Assembly (NCBI GenBank): GCA_018881555.1
Contig: JACAXG010000018.1
Span: 3,680,346 to 3,744,345, forward strand
Length of the DNA stretch: 64,000 nt
Direction: 5' to 3'
Source of the DNA: Amblyornis subalaris
Lineage: Eukaryota > Chordata > Aves > Passeriformes > Ptilonorhynchidae
Below the pieces are notes generated by a model, which was given only the letters and a program-made list of their open reading frames with translations, searched no databases and was not told where the DNA came from. Each line of letters begins with the position of its first letter. Positions within the stretch are counted from its first letter, which is position 1. Below are positions 48,928 through 61,200 of the stretch, one piece after another. Made by a program: the position numbers and the translations under genes.

Positions 48928-51900
48928 ATAGCACCCAAAAGCACTTAATAATGGATAAGGTTTTAGGAAAAGCCTGTACTTCCAGTGATGAAGGTTACAT
49001 GCAGATACTGAAGAGAGCAAATGCAGGAATGACAAGGCTAGTGTAACACTAGCATTAGTGTGGTACGCTACTTGCTCCACAGCTGTGGTTTGTATAAGTA
49101 GAAAGAAGCCGTGTGTCGAGAGAGGGGACAGAAGAGGGAGGCAGTAGTTGGCCAAACTAAGGCAATTTTGCAGCTGTATGGGTTACAGATATATATGGGT
49201 AAAACAAAGGAAACCCCAGAGCCCATTTTTCCTTCCACTAACTATCTGGCCTCTGAACTCTGATCATCTGCTCCCCCTACAGCTATACTTCTCCTGGCTT
49301 ATTAGAGGATTTAATTTCAAATTATACATGTGCAAAACCAGACTGAAATCCCATTTTACCATTGGTTTGATCACTACTGTCTGAACTATAATTCTAAAAT
49401 ATAGTGACTGTAATGTAGTTATGCTTCTTGTTTGCTCTTTGTAGTATAATAAGATACAGAAGCTAGGAACCCACTGTATCAAGCACTGTGCAAACATATC
49501 CCTGCACAATTCTTCCTCCATGAGTTTATAATTTAAATACACAAGGGTTGAACTATGTTAACAATACTGATACTTCCTTTTTTTTTAACTAGGCTCTGAA
49601 AGACCTAAACATCAAGCTGACTGTATATGTTATAAATATTTTCTAAATATTATTTACCCAAGAGGCAGGATAGCAGCTTTGAAAGTATAAGTACAATGTA
49701 GAGTCACTTAAAACACACACAACTTTCCCATGCCTCTCCCTTATGAAGCCCTTTAACACAAACACCCACTACTGTTTCCTCCTAACACCTTTATATTAAG
49801 CATTTCCAACAAAAAACAGAGCTTGCTTTTACCTTCAAGACACCACTTAACAATCACCTCGTTCCTTTGCCCAGACAGCAGTATCTTGTAGCTGCCCCAT
49901 TTCTGACTGTGGCTTTTCTCCACACTGTCATAAATTTAGCTGAACTTCCAACTAGACACAGCAGAATCCCCTTAAAAATATTTCTGTTGCAAACTAATTT
50001 CTCCTTGTTACATTTACCTGCTAGCAGTTTCTGTACTATGCTAAATTGCCTTTTTTTTTCTTAGGTAATACCCGAAAAAGGCAGGTCCTGTAGGGCCTAT
50101 GGCTCTGAAATGGCTCCTGTGGACAGTTTGACACATGTTGTAAAAGAGAAGCAAAGCTGAAGTTTATGATAAATATGATGCCACCTTCACTTCTGAATTA
50201 ATTCCATCTTTTTCTGTCNAAAAATGTAACTTGAAAATTAATCCTTCCACTGCGTTTCCCAGTGCATATTCTCTTTCCTCTTTTAAGCACTAAACTCAAT
50301 GAGCAAGGGATAGGTTCTGTTTTGTATCTCACACAGAACTGAGCAGTACTGTAATTTGTGATGAATATGTGAAAGTGAACAAGGGAATGTACCACCTGAA
50401 CTTTCCATTGCAGACCACTGAACAAATTCATACCCAGACATTAAATATTAATTTCCAGAACAGACTGGAATAGTTTCTCCTTTGTGACCCCCTAACAGAC
50501 CTCCTGTAATTTAACTTTTTTCTTTTGGGAATCATATTTAGACTTAAAGTTTAACTAGTTGATTGAAGTTGCATAGATTTATGATCTTGATGGAGACTCT
50601 CACTTGTAAAAATGTATCTTTTCTTCCCCTATTAGAAAATCTATTGAAGTCACAAATTATTTAGAAGTCATTATAATAAAAAAATATACCTCAGAATCAT
50701 CTTTCTGTCACATGTGCATTGCTCAGGAAAACTTTCCACATTTTAAGCAGTGGTAAGTTTANCCCTTATTGCCATCAGTGGTTTCATCTTAATATATTTA
50801 ATTTCAAGTAACTGATTCTGGTGATTAAAAAGATGCAGAAATTTATATAATGGACATTTAATTGCTGAAGACGCTACCATTTTAAAGCTATTCATCATGT
50901 GTTAAGTAGTTTATTACATGTAACTAGCCCATTCAAAATTCAAGGAGCTTTGATTTCGCTAATATTAATATTTGTCCTAAGTTACTACTAATGATGGATA
51001 CCAGTTTGAAATGATCTCTTTTCCTTTATATATATGACCTGCAACCACCCAAGCTGTGAGCCTGCTGCAGATGTACCAAAGAATCCATCTTCTAGTTACA
51101 GTCATGCCTAGTTTTTCCTCTTTGCTCTATAACTTATCAAAACAGCTGCAGGAGTTTGGAGAGAAATGAGCAATCTTATTTTATTGTGTATTCTAAATAG
51201 TTGACTACTCAGCCAAAATAAACTTTGGCCTTCTAGTAGCTTAAAGGCANTATTGGCACATGTAAAACAAAACATACAACAATACATACCACGATGAGTG
51301 CCAGATGTTCATGGGAGAAAACACACAGCTGTTGGGCTTGGATCACCTGAACTCGTTTAAAAGCCAAAGACACCGGTCACCTTTGTTGAGCTGTCAGATT
51401 AAGAGAGGGACTGCAATGACTGGAAGCAAGGGTGGGTCATCTCAGTTACACTGAAGAATGCCAATTTATGCCTCATCAGCCAGCTGTCATGTAAAATTCC
51501 TTATGATAGACAGGACTAAAAATAACTAATTTGTCTTAAATGTACTGTTATGTACATCGAAATAATCTAGTTATAGTTACTTTTCTATCAGAAGCTGGAT
51601 GTTCCTCAAGTTTACTGCAAAACCCAACTGACCGCAATTCTTCTATTTTTGTATCCAGAAATATCATTGAGCAGTTCAGAGAAGTTATTCAGCAGGACTA
51701 AAATCACCATGCCATGAATTACAAGCAAATGGACTGCCAGCCCCTGAATTCTATATAATAATAAAATAATAGCTAGGAGTTATGATTATCCTGTATACAC
51801 AAACACAAGATAAATATTGGGCGGTACATAGCCCTGGTATAAGCTTCAATAAAGATTAATAGATTACAACAAATCATTAAACTATTAAAGGTGGAGTCAC

Positions 51901-52605
51901 CCTATTGCTGAAAGAAACTCTGGCAAACCTAGTCCCCAAAAGAGCACTTCCCTTAAAAGATATGGCTGCAGGATTTTAAGTCATTTTGATGAAAACCAGT
52001 TGTAAGACTAAACACAATATTCCATTCCTAGTGCTGAATTACAGTANAAGTAATAAATATTTTCCTCAGTTTTCTGAGCATTAAAACAGCAGGATTGTGT
52101 ATTCTATAACGATTCAGGAGTTACAGTGTTTGGATAACTGATCTAAAATTCTGCTAGTTTGCACAGACACAAACATAAAGAAACTATCTGTAAATCACAA
52201 TAACCAACTGAATAATCTACTTTTAAGTCTATTTTTGTTGAGCTGTTCTGCTATGTATGTATTCCTGTGGAAGACACCTAACAATCTGTTGTGTTTAAAG
52301 TTGTTTCAGTTCTTTCTCTGAAATTTAGCTGGGGCCAATTCCATAAGCATGTTTATCTGTTCAAGTCAAAATTTCTATGCTAATTCCCACTAAAATTTGG
52401 AGATCAAATACTTCTAGATCCTTAGAAATCACTAGGTTCTGCCTTGCTTCTCACATCTGCTCAAGACAGTAGTTTTGTTCTCACTTTCTAGAGACTTCCA
52501 ACAGAAACATACAGATTTTTAATTNGCCAATGTTTGTTCCTGGTGAATCTGGAATTTTACAGCTAAAAATCCTAGAGACATTANTTCCAATATATTTTTA
52601 ATGGN

Positions 52606-52650
52606 AAAAAAAAAAAANCAAACAAACAAAACAAAACCAAAACAAAAACA
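52606..52650 (+). repeat. A12 run followed by (CAAA)-like repeat
   Basis: Twelve A lie between two N bases (about 52605 and 52618), followed by about 30 bp of CAAA/CAAAA units. The N bases at both ends suggest length polymorphism or alignment uncertainty. Confidence 0.9.
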
Positions 52651-54327
52651 ATCAACTAAGAAAATTGAGAACATAAAATGGATAACTTTACATTTACTGT
52701 GTCTCACATATATTTTCTGTGTCTGGTATAGCTGCAAAAACACAGTAACAATATAAATGAACGCAGCCACAATGTGCAGGCAAATACTTCACTACCATAA
52801 GCAGAATCACTCATTACTAGAATTATTCACATCCATGTAAGAAGAAGTCAGGACAATTATCATTGTACATTTTATTCTCTCATCTTCTATTTGACAGAAT
52901 CATCTTTTGCACTTTTTTTATTACATTAATATATAAAATAAAACTCCTTCTGGCAAGATATTCTTGCCCATAGTAAGTGAATAGAAAGATGTATTTCTGA
53001 TTACACAAAGAAGCAAAATTTGAACAAAAGCAATCCTAACTGGCAGGCATTGTNCTGCTTAAGACACGAGAGCACATCTGGACTGTTTTCTCTTACTGAA
53101 GACAAAAGTAAAATTCACANGGTGCTAGCTCATGAAAGATTTGGCTCCCAGAATCCCCACATTAAGTTCCTTGTTCTCAGTCTCCACATGCACATCCGTG
53201 CTGAACTTCCCCAGGACAATTCTGTAAATGGCAAAAATATACACTTAAGTTTTTAGATTTTGTGACTTTTACTTAAGAGAACTTACTATGTCCTCACTTA
53301 GAACCAATATGCTCTACTATTTGTCTGATAAGCAAATTATGTCATGGTAGAAAATTCAGGATGTATTAAACATCTGCTGAGAAATTTAAATCAGCCTTTA
53401 TGGAAAGGCTTTACACAAAGAGTCTATGAGNCCCATCTGCTTTCCATAGGGTATGAGAGCCCATGAGATTCCTATAGTTTCATATTCTGCTATTAGTTAA
53501 GGACTTTATTGCTTCCTAAATAAATACAGCAATTCAATCCATAAACTCACCACTGTATAACATATTTGGTACGACAGGCCTGGCATTACCCATCTGAACA
53601 TGTGATTACCAAAAACAGGTGAACAATTTTTTGTTCAAAGCACTGTATTTCGACATGAGCTGAAAGAAACATGGAGAAAAAAAATGAAACTATCATAATG
53701 AAATGTAACAAATATCTTAAATATTTTCATTGCCGTAAAATCTCACGGGTGGTTTCATGGAAATACCCCCTTTTTATTAAGTCTAATAAATTCAATGCTT
53801 CCTAAAGTTGTTGCCTCAACTGAAGAATTTAATTGCTATAATAGCAAAAAACATTTATTCACACATCTGGTTAGAATTCCTTCTCTTTGACAAATTTAAT
53901 CAGTGTAATTATCTATTTGACAGACACATAGTCAGACAAGGAGAAACCTCAACAAGATGTAATTTATATGCTTCAATTAATCTTTCTAAAAATTTGTGTA
54001 ATCTAACAGATGGATCAAACTTTATGCAAGTATTTGACCAAAGGCTATAAATCAACAGTGACATGTTTTCTTTCAGGCAAGGAAATTAATATTGTTTCAC
54101 AAAGTTAGACAAAGGAATTGTTAATCCTACAATAGTTCTCTTCCTCATAAAACTATCACTAGATAGAGAATATTAATGATACAGCATTCTTAACCATGGC
54201 AAAGAACAGAGAGGTTTAATATATGTTATTCTTGTTAAATCATTTTCTTTTATTAATGTAAAGAACTTCATAGCTTTGCACTACAGCAAATTAATTCAAA
54301 TTAACACTGGTGAGCAAACAGTAAAAT

Positions 54328-54341
54328 TCTCCAGAGGGCAG
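54328..54341 (+). promoter_or_regulatory. possible CTCF-like motif beside the CpG-rich block
   Basis: The bases t-c-t-c-c-AGAGGGC-a-g agree with the CTCF core at about 12 of 14 positions. It lies roughly 170 bp upstream of the CpG-rich block. Judged by eye; binding is inferred. Confidence 0.25.
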
Positions 54342-54499
54342 AGCCCACNGTCTGATCTCACAGCACACTGCCAAATTGGAGACACTGCTCTGGTTTCGTA
54401 TCTTCCATTGCCATCTTAAAACATGCNAAAAAATTGTGATATGAATACAAAATCTGACCCGGGGAGGTAGTAATATTCCAGGAAAGGCTTCAAAAGATG

Positions 54500-54925
54500 A
54501 TTTGTGCCGTACAGGAGAAAGGGCTATGTCACTGCTGACCCTCCCTGTCCCAGANGGCACCACAGTACTGCCCGTCCCTGGCCAGGGGCTTCCTGCTGCT
54601 CCACAGTCTCTGGAGCGTTGGCACCGTGGCACTGGGGCTCGGCACACCTGCAGTCGCTCTCCGAGAGCGGCTCTGCTGTATCGGCTGAAAGCCTCTCAGT
54701 TTAGATCACTCTGGACCTCCCAAGCTGCCCTCAGAAGGAAAAGTAAACTCGCTGCTTCACCCCCCACTAACCAAAACACACAGCAGCTGAAGTGCCACGG
54801 TCTGCAGCAGGTCACCGTGTCACCACCCTCTCACTCTCCGCATCGCCGTACGCCCACCCGGCCATGCTGACAGCGACACTCAGAGCTGAGCGCCCTCGGG
54901 AGCTCCTGCCATCCTCCCCCGAGGG
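54500..54925. promoter_or_regulatory. weak CpG island
   Basis: I count about 21 CpG between 54507 and 54920, with GC in the upper fifties and observed/expected near 0.6. This just meets classical CpG-island limits and is the GC-richest part of the window. CpG islands usually mark promoters. A TATA box follows about 75 bp downstream. An N lies at about 54555. It could also be a GC-rich remnant of an unknown repeat. Confidence 0.4.
54526..54870 (+). other. ATG-started 114-codon frame inside the CpG-rich block
   Basis: From ATG at 54526 the frame runs 114 codons to TGA at 54868-54870, starting M-S-L-L-T-L-P-V-P with one X from the N at 54555. It is rich in Ser, Pro, Arg and Ala and has no domain I recognise. 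Long frames are expected in GC-rich DNA, and an overlapping minus frame (54812-55069) is also open. It could be a lineage-specific ORF, but a chance frame is more likely. Confidence 0.12.
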
Positions 54926-54996
54926 GTGACACACCTGACACACAGCAGGGCTCACCAAGGAAGGGGGTCTGGCTGTAGCTGAGTGCCTGCAAGCCC

Positions 54997-55003
54997 TATA
55001 AAG
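54997..55003 (+). promoter_or_regulatory. TATA-box candidate
   Basis: TATAAAG in the context 'gccctataaagataatc', just downstream of the CpG-rich block. A start of transcription would be expected near 55025-55032. The first ATG after it (55056, context gtgATGg, a good initiation context) opens a frame of only 17 codons, so any transcript from here is probably non-coding or has its coding part in later exons. Confidence 0.25.
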
Positions 55004-55275
55004 ATAATCAGAGCTGCTGCTGCCTTGTACAGAGTTGCTGCTGATCAGCTGAGTGATGGCATCTTCCAACAGACCAGCTCAAGCAGCTTCAAACAAGGGG
55101 AAGAATTAAACTTGCATCTCTCCCCTGCTATGAGAATGAGCACCACAGCTAAGTGGAATGCCTCATCTATTCACTATTTAGGTAACCTTCAAAATGAAGG
55201 CTCGTTCACCAGCAGAGCAAGCTCCCACGCTGCTGTCACAGTATGCCTTGAGATTGACTACCTTTGAGTGACAAT

Positions 55276-55340
55276 ACGTCTCGCTCTTTTAAGCACAAGC
55301 GAGAAGCCATAGGACGAAAGTTCGTCTGGCATAAAAACGT
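55276..55340. other. CpG-dense double-hairpin block
   Basis: Six CpG lie within 63 bp. TCTCGCT (55279-55285) pairs with AGCGAGA (55298-55304) around a 12-nt loop. GACGAA (55313-55318) then pairs with TTCGTC (55321-55326) around AG. Both stems contain CpG. The block lies about 250 bp downstream of the putative transcription start, so it could be a structured part of a transcript or a protein-binding element. Confidence 0.3.
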
Positions 55341-58169
55341 AGTCTCTTGGTTATGACTGTCAGCATTCTGCTCTCTGAGAAGTAATAGGAGCTTTGGCAG
55401 CAATTAAGGAGCTGGCAACATGCAGAGCAATCCAGACAGTGCAGTGTAGAATTGGGTGAGAGCAAGAATTTCATTTAAATCTTCCACTTGTTAAATACAT
55501 CTTTCCATCTGAGTCAGCAGCATCCCCCTCAAGGCTGACACAAAGCTCAAGAGGAAACAAACCTGCTCCAAAACATTTTTGAACTTAACCTATCAAGCCA
55601 AAATTTAAAACCATCTAAGGTTCACTCAGCTCTAGAAGAGAGGGTGGGGGTATTCCTTTCTGAACCATGAGTGGACTTCAAAGGTATACTCTTTTCACTT
55701 CAATGTGAAAAGCAGACCTAGTCCTCTAAAGCTACAAAGCCCTAATGCCCTTGATGTCTTAAAGATTATTTCAAATCAAATCAAATCAAAATTAATACCA
55801 GATGGGGAGGGGCAAGAAGGCCAGAAGAAGTGAAAAAAAATTAGCTGTTTTATCTGCAGTTATTTTTGGCATTTCATATTGGTACTTTAATTTCTTTACC
55901 CTTCAGTCTGCTATGACTAACTAATTCCAAGCTTGACTGGTAGTGACTATTGGCAATTTTGCTCGCTTGTCAGGTAATCACAGCAGTTAATTTTTCCAGA
56001 TTTTTTATTTAATAGTGCTAGGCAAATACATAAAAATTTATTTGCAAACACTATTCCCTTGTTGATTATGTCTTCTGCTTTTTCATTGCACTGCTATTTG
56101 CAACCTGCTTCTTTACTTAGGCCCTGGATTCTGCTNGAGCTTGTGTCCAGAACTTACTGCTCACACGGAGCCAGCCAGTGGAACTGTGCATGAATCAAAA
56201 GCTGCCTCATGCAAACCATGGATACATGTGGTCAAACTTTGCATTTAGACCAAAAAAAAAGCTCTTACTTCACAGTGTAGAAATAGCTATTACAAATTCA
56301 ACTTGGAAACAGAGAACAAGATAGCACATTTTTCAGTNTTATGCTTTCCATAAGGAAACAAAAAGAATAATGTGCAAAACCAATGAATGATCCTATGGCA
56401 TGAAAAACTTGCAGTAACCAGCATAAGAAAAAAACCCACAGACTAAAATTAATTTGCACGGATTACTGATGGAACTTTAANAACATGAACTCATTCCCAA
56501 CACAACCTGTTTGTGGTAACTTGGAATAATCTTGAGGGATATATTTTAAGAAGATGAAAAGGTCCCTTTTTACAATGTTACTAGTTCAATCTAACTGAAA
56601 ACCCAAGAAAAATGTAAGATAATTTGCTTTAAAGTCTACTAAACTTCTCTTGGCAGCCTTGGCTCCACCACAGCTTATTTATTTATGCATGTATATTATA
56701 TTCAACATATATATTATACTACATTATATTTATTACATAATATAATAATTAAAAAAGCCATATGGAAAAACATTAAGGCTCCAAAATCAAACACAGAGAA
56801 GTTAGCAAAAAAGCCAGAGTTGAAGTTGCCTGTTCCACCATAGTGCTGTCTGCTCATGCCTATACATTTTGACACCATCTCCCATTACACAACCACTTAC
56901 TCTTTTCCCTCAAGAAACTCTCACCCAGATATTGCATATTTTCTCCCTCCCTCACCCAGAAAGGTGCGGCACATTCTGTTATTTACAGCCTGAAAGCCTT
57001 GCTGTGAGGGCAGGATTCATTTCCTCAGTGGTGAATGTGGTGCTGCACATCCCCATAGTAACTGACTGCTTCAACCACGCACGTATTTTCACAACACCCC
57101 TGTCTCCATCCTCCATCACTCTGCTTGCTCCCAATCCCTTTGGCAGGCTGTTGCCTTCCACAGTTTCACGCCCCAGTCACCCAATTCCTCATGCAATCTT
57201 GGTCTCAGCCACACCTAGAGAATGAGATTTCCATCCAAGTTGTAACTCCAGAAAAAAAAAAAATTGAAAATGTGGGATTTAACCCTGACTTCCTTGAATT
57301 CCTTTTGATGAAGCTCCTCTCCAACTCCTGCAGACCCACTCAAGGTGAGAAACATGAACCCCAACAGCCAAAATTTAGGAAAAATTTTACAAATCATATG
57401 CAGGGATTTGGAAGGGATAATTTAACATGGTAAATCCTTGCAGACAAAGTTGCAGCAGCTCTGCCAATAATTTTTATGAAAGAAGACACCAGTTTCTAGG
57501 GAAAAGGAATTTGAACTGAGAAAAAAAAAGGGCACATGGGGTTTAAAACACCCCCTGGAGTAGAGAGAAGCACTCACAAAGATCACTTTCAAAGTTAGGT
57601 GTGCTTCATTCTGCACCACTTTAAGGGCCAGTTCTAAGAAAAACGTGCCAAGGAGAGAAAAGTAATTTACAGAAAACAGGCAATGTTAAAAGTTGTAGTG
57701 AAAAGTGTTGTATATGTGTATTTTCTAATTCAAAAAGTAAAATATATTACATATTCTGAATTAACTCTTGCTATATTTTCAGATTTGAGGTTTTTAAAAA
57801 AATAGCAGTAATGTGAAATTACACTTCAATACTGGATTTTTTGGGGGCAGGGGTTAAGCTTAGATGCAATGTTAAAACTTCTTGTCTCTACAGCAACCAG
57901 AAAAAATATTCTTGGAAACTTTCTCCCATTAACATACATTTTGGTGGTCAAATCAACACACTTGTGTATGTTGAGAAACAATCCGTGTCAACGAGCTGTG
58001 CACTCACAAACACAAATCCAGATTCTCATTACTAAGGCTGTGTTCCTCTGCATCCCTGTCTGTAGGCTCTCCTGGACCTGAAAACAAAGCTGCATTACAG
58101 GACGTGATCCGGATAACCCAGACAAACCAGAAGTGGGTGCACACCTGGGATCAAATATGTCTCTTCTGC
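55341..58169. other. AT-rich non-coding DNA, no gene seen
   Basis: Nothing recognisable. The 56680-56755 stretch is almost pure A/T. A short frame of 118 codons at 56869-57225 is pyrimidine-rich and starts without ATG support. N bases lie at about 56136, 56338 and 56481. Confidence 0.55.
55771..55791 (+). repeat. (TCAAA)4 short tandem repeat
   Basis: Four copies of TCAAA in tandem, within an A-rich context. It is a small pentanucleotide microsatellite. Confidence 0.9.
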
Positions 58170-58240
58170 AGTATTCCAAGGTTGAACTTGGTAGTCTTGG
58201 AGGTCTTTTCCAACGTTAATGATTCTATGGTTCTGTGATC
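58170..58240 (+). mobile_element. CR1: CR1 LINE 3' tail, about 70 bp
   Basis: The plus strand reads 'gttgaacttggtagtcttgg', then 'aggtcttttccaacgttaat', then 'gattctatggttctgtgat'. This is the avian CR1 3' UTR with two decayed octamers. It is heavily 5'-truncated, in plus orientation, and of the 'AGGTCTTTTCCAAC' type, different from the 25258 and 39540 copies. Confidence 0.92.
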
Positions 58241-61200
58241 TCTGAGCACCAGCTCCTAAGAGAACACCATAGAGCTGTGTGGGGAATACTACACTACTTT
58301 AAATCTTTACTGTCCTAAACCTGATGGTCTGTTCTCTGCCAGCCTCTGAACAGATGCCTCTCAAACACTGAGTCAGAGTATGACCCTGGCACTGTCTCTG
58401 CATTTCAGTTCACATTCTGAGTGCAGATGCTCAGGACCAAGCCTGGACTCCTTCAATCCAAGAACTTGGGGCTGGAGGCTTGTCTGCACTCCATTGGTCA
58501 CTGCTGTTCCCTGGAACTCCTCTGCTGAGGACAGTGGAGCAGCTGAGCTCCTCATATGTGCTCCCATGGCCGAGAGCAGAACATTTTCATTTATGTAGAC
58601 TGAAAATGCCATGGCAGCNCAGAGGTACTGGCCTTCCACTGTGCAGTAGCACCTCTGGTGGCAAACCCAATGTCAGCTTCAAGAGACCTCGCAGCAATCA
58701 GGAGCATTCAGAGGCTTCCTGTGGAAGCCTCCCCACCTCCAAACATCATAGAACAAGGCAGATAAATCTTTTCTACTTGCAAACTTAAGACCAAGTACAA
58801 CTCAAGTTAGAAAAAAAAAAAAAGCATGCTGACAAAAAAAAAAAAAAGGACTGGGGTTTATTTCAGTTTTATCAAATCCTAGTAAATTTATGGAACATTT
58901 ATTCAGCTGGTCTGGATAAAAAGTAATATCTTAAATATTTTGAAGTATCATCAGATGTAAGATTCTCTCATAAATTACAAATTGAAAGGTCAATGACTCT
59001 GTGAGTGTAAATGGTAACCAATCAGAAATCAAAGGCAGGAGTCCAACTATTATAAAATCCATCTCCTAACTCTATTAAGTAGGAGATTAAGTACTGTGTA
59101 GCTCCATGGATAAATCTTAGTCCTTTATGTATCTATTATTAAAATTTAACAAATGTTTTGAAGGCCACATCACCTTAGTGTAGAAACAACCTTGAATCAA
59201 GGAGCCTCTGCTTTTTGGCCAAAAGTACTTGCACTGCTCATAGTTTTAACACTTTCTGAAACAGGCACTGTGCAGGTGAGGAACATAAGCCCTCCTTAGG
59301 GTGGTGCCAGCCATCTCTTTGGGTTATGATATATTAATCTGAAGGAATAAAAACCTTGTAATCTCACCACACAACAGGTATGGATTTCCTGAGGTGTTAC
59401 TGCCTGTCTGTAAGAGAACCAGAGAGAAGCCCAGACCTCCTGGCCCTGATCCAAGGGCTCCACACATGGGAGCTGGCTCTCTTTTTAAATGCCTGATCAA
59501 GAGCATTTAACCAGAATTCCTTTCTGATGGGGAATCTTCCTAGATATCACCATTTAGCACCAAAGCAGGAATCTTTTAGTCAATAGCACAATAATTCCTT
59601 GTACAGTTAATGCATCCTCTGATCCTAGCAGTGATGGCTCAGGCAATGTCATCGAACACACCAGTCGTGTCCCCAGCTCTTGCCTCCTACTCAGAAGGTG
59701 TTGCAATGCCTCCATGTAACTTCTTCACATTGAACATATATTGTGTGTGTTGCTATTCACACTACACATGAATACCATTCTGAAGAGTAGGAATTAATGG
59801 ACAGACTCCCTTTGGTCTCCCTGAGAATCCAGGAGGCCTCATTTGGCCTCCACCTTAAGCTGGAAACAGAAAGGCTACTCAGCCTTTACCATCTGAATGA
59901 GTAATTTTAATGAGCAAATTCAGTGTCACCAAGCATCGCAGATCACAGAAGAGTGGGCTGTTGCCTTTGTCAAAATCCAACCTACAGATCTTTTCATTTC
60001 CACCTCTAAAGGTGCACCTGAACTTCTCTTTATCCTTGTCTTTCTGCATCCATATTTGGCTCCTGAATCCTACTTACAATGTGAGCTCTTTGTGAAATGG
60101 CCATCGTTTGTTTCTGCATTTGAACAGCATCAAGTTTTGGTAGTTCCAGAACGAAGTTGGGCTTTTAGCACTTTTTGATAAAGAGAACAAATAGACATTC
60201 TTCTGTTTCCCCTAGCAAAGAAACAAAACTCTCCAAATCACAAAGGGGAGAGGAATGCCTAGATTTGATTGATTTGACCAAATGCATATTATTTACTTGA
60301 CATCATCACTTGTGCATAAGCATTTACATACATGACATACTTACACTGCAAATACAAATTCACAGGCTATGCCTAGGGATCGTAGTTTCCATACAAGGGG
60401 GCAACCTCAGCTTTGGTGCATGTAGGCCTAATGACATTAGTCAGTGACAGCCATGCTACACACATGATTTACTTACACGGTGGTTCTTAATCCAGGAGCA
60501 AAAGTATACAAGAAAGCTTCTAACCAGTATGGAGTCATCTATGCCATTAAGTTACACTCCCTTCCTCAAGTCACTTATCTACGTTCAGATGGAAGAAGAG
60601 AATAGAAATGTACACTGAAAACAGCAACTGCTCCTTTTGTGAAAAAAAAGTGCCAGAAAACACAGGGAGGAATGTAAAGTATTTCTTTGCAACAGATTTC
60701 AGATAGGCTGAAAGGGCATTCTGTGCATTTCCTCTCTGTCTTCTCTGCTGTTTCAAGAAGCCACTAAAGAGGTACAGAAAAGGGGCACGTCATTTTATGC
60801 TAAGGTAATTGTCTTTCTTAATTGAATTTTATATTTAAGAAGAAAGCACAAACGATTTTATATAGAAAGAAGTTTGAGAGATCAACTTTCAAAGCTTGAG
60901 GTAAACCTAGCCCCGCAATGAGATGCTCAGGTACTCATCTCATTTTAGGCATCTCTGAAATATCCCCTGTATGAACACAGTCAGATCTGTCTTTTGGTGC
61001 CAGATGTTCTTTGGTGAGGCAGGTGGTTTGGAAAAAAAAAAAAGATAAAAAAGGGAAATTCTTGAAAATCATTATTATCTGTTGTGTTTATGCTATTAAC
61101 AGCAAAATGCAAGGGGAAAAAAAATGTGGTTTGAATATCTGGAGCTCAGGAAAGATTGTGTTTGCAGACTGACTTTCTGCAGGTGGAACNGATGTCAAGA

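Larger units (their letters stand above)
44584..54300. other. long AT-rich non-coding stretch, no gene seen
   Basis: About 9.7 kb without a recognisable gene or transposon. It has a short (GCAAA)3 at 46473-46488, the hairpin at 48884-48927, an A/CAAA tract at 52606-52650, and the palindrome CCACAGCTGTGG near 49077. N bases are notably dense from 50219 to 54427. Frames up to about 119 codons have no domain. Confidence 0.55.
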
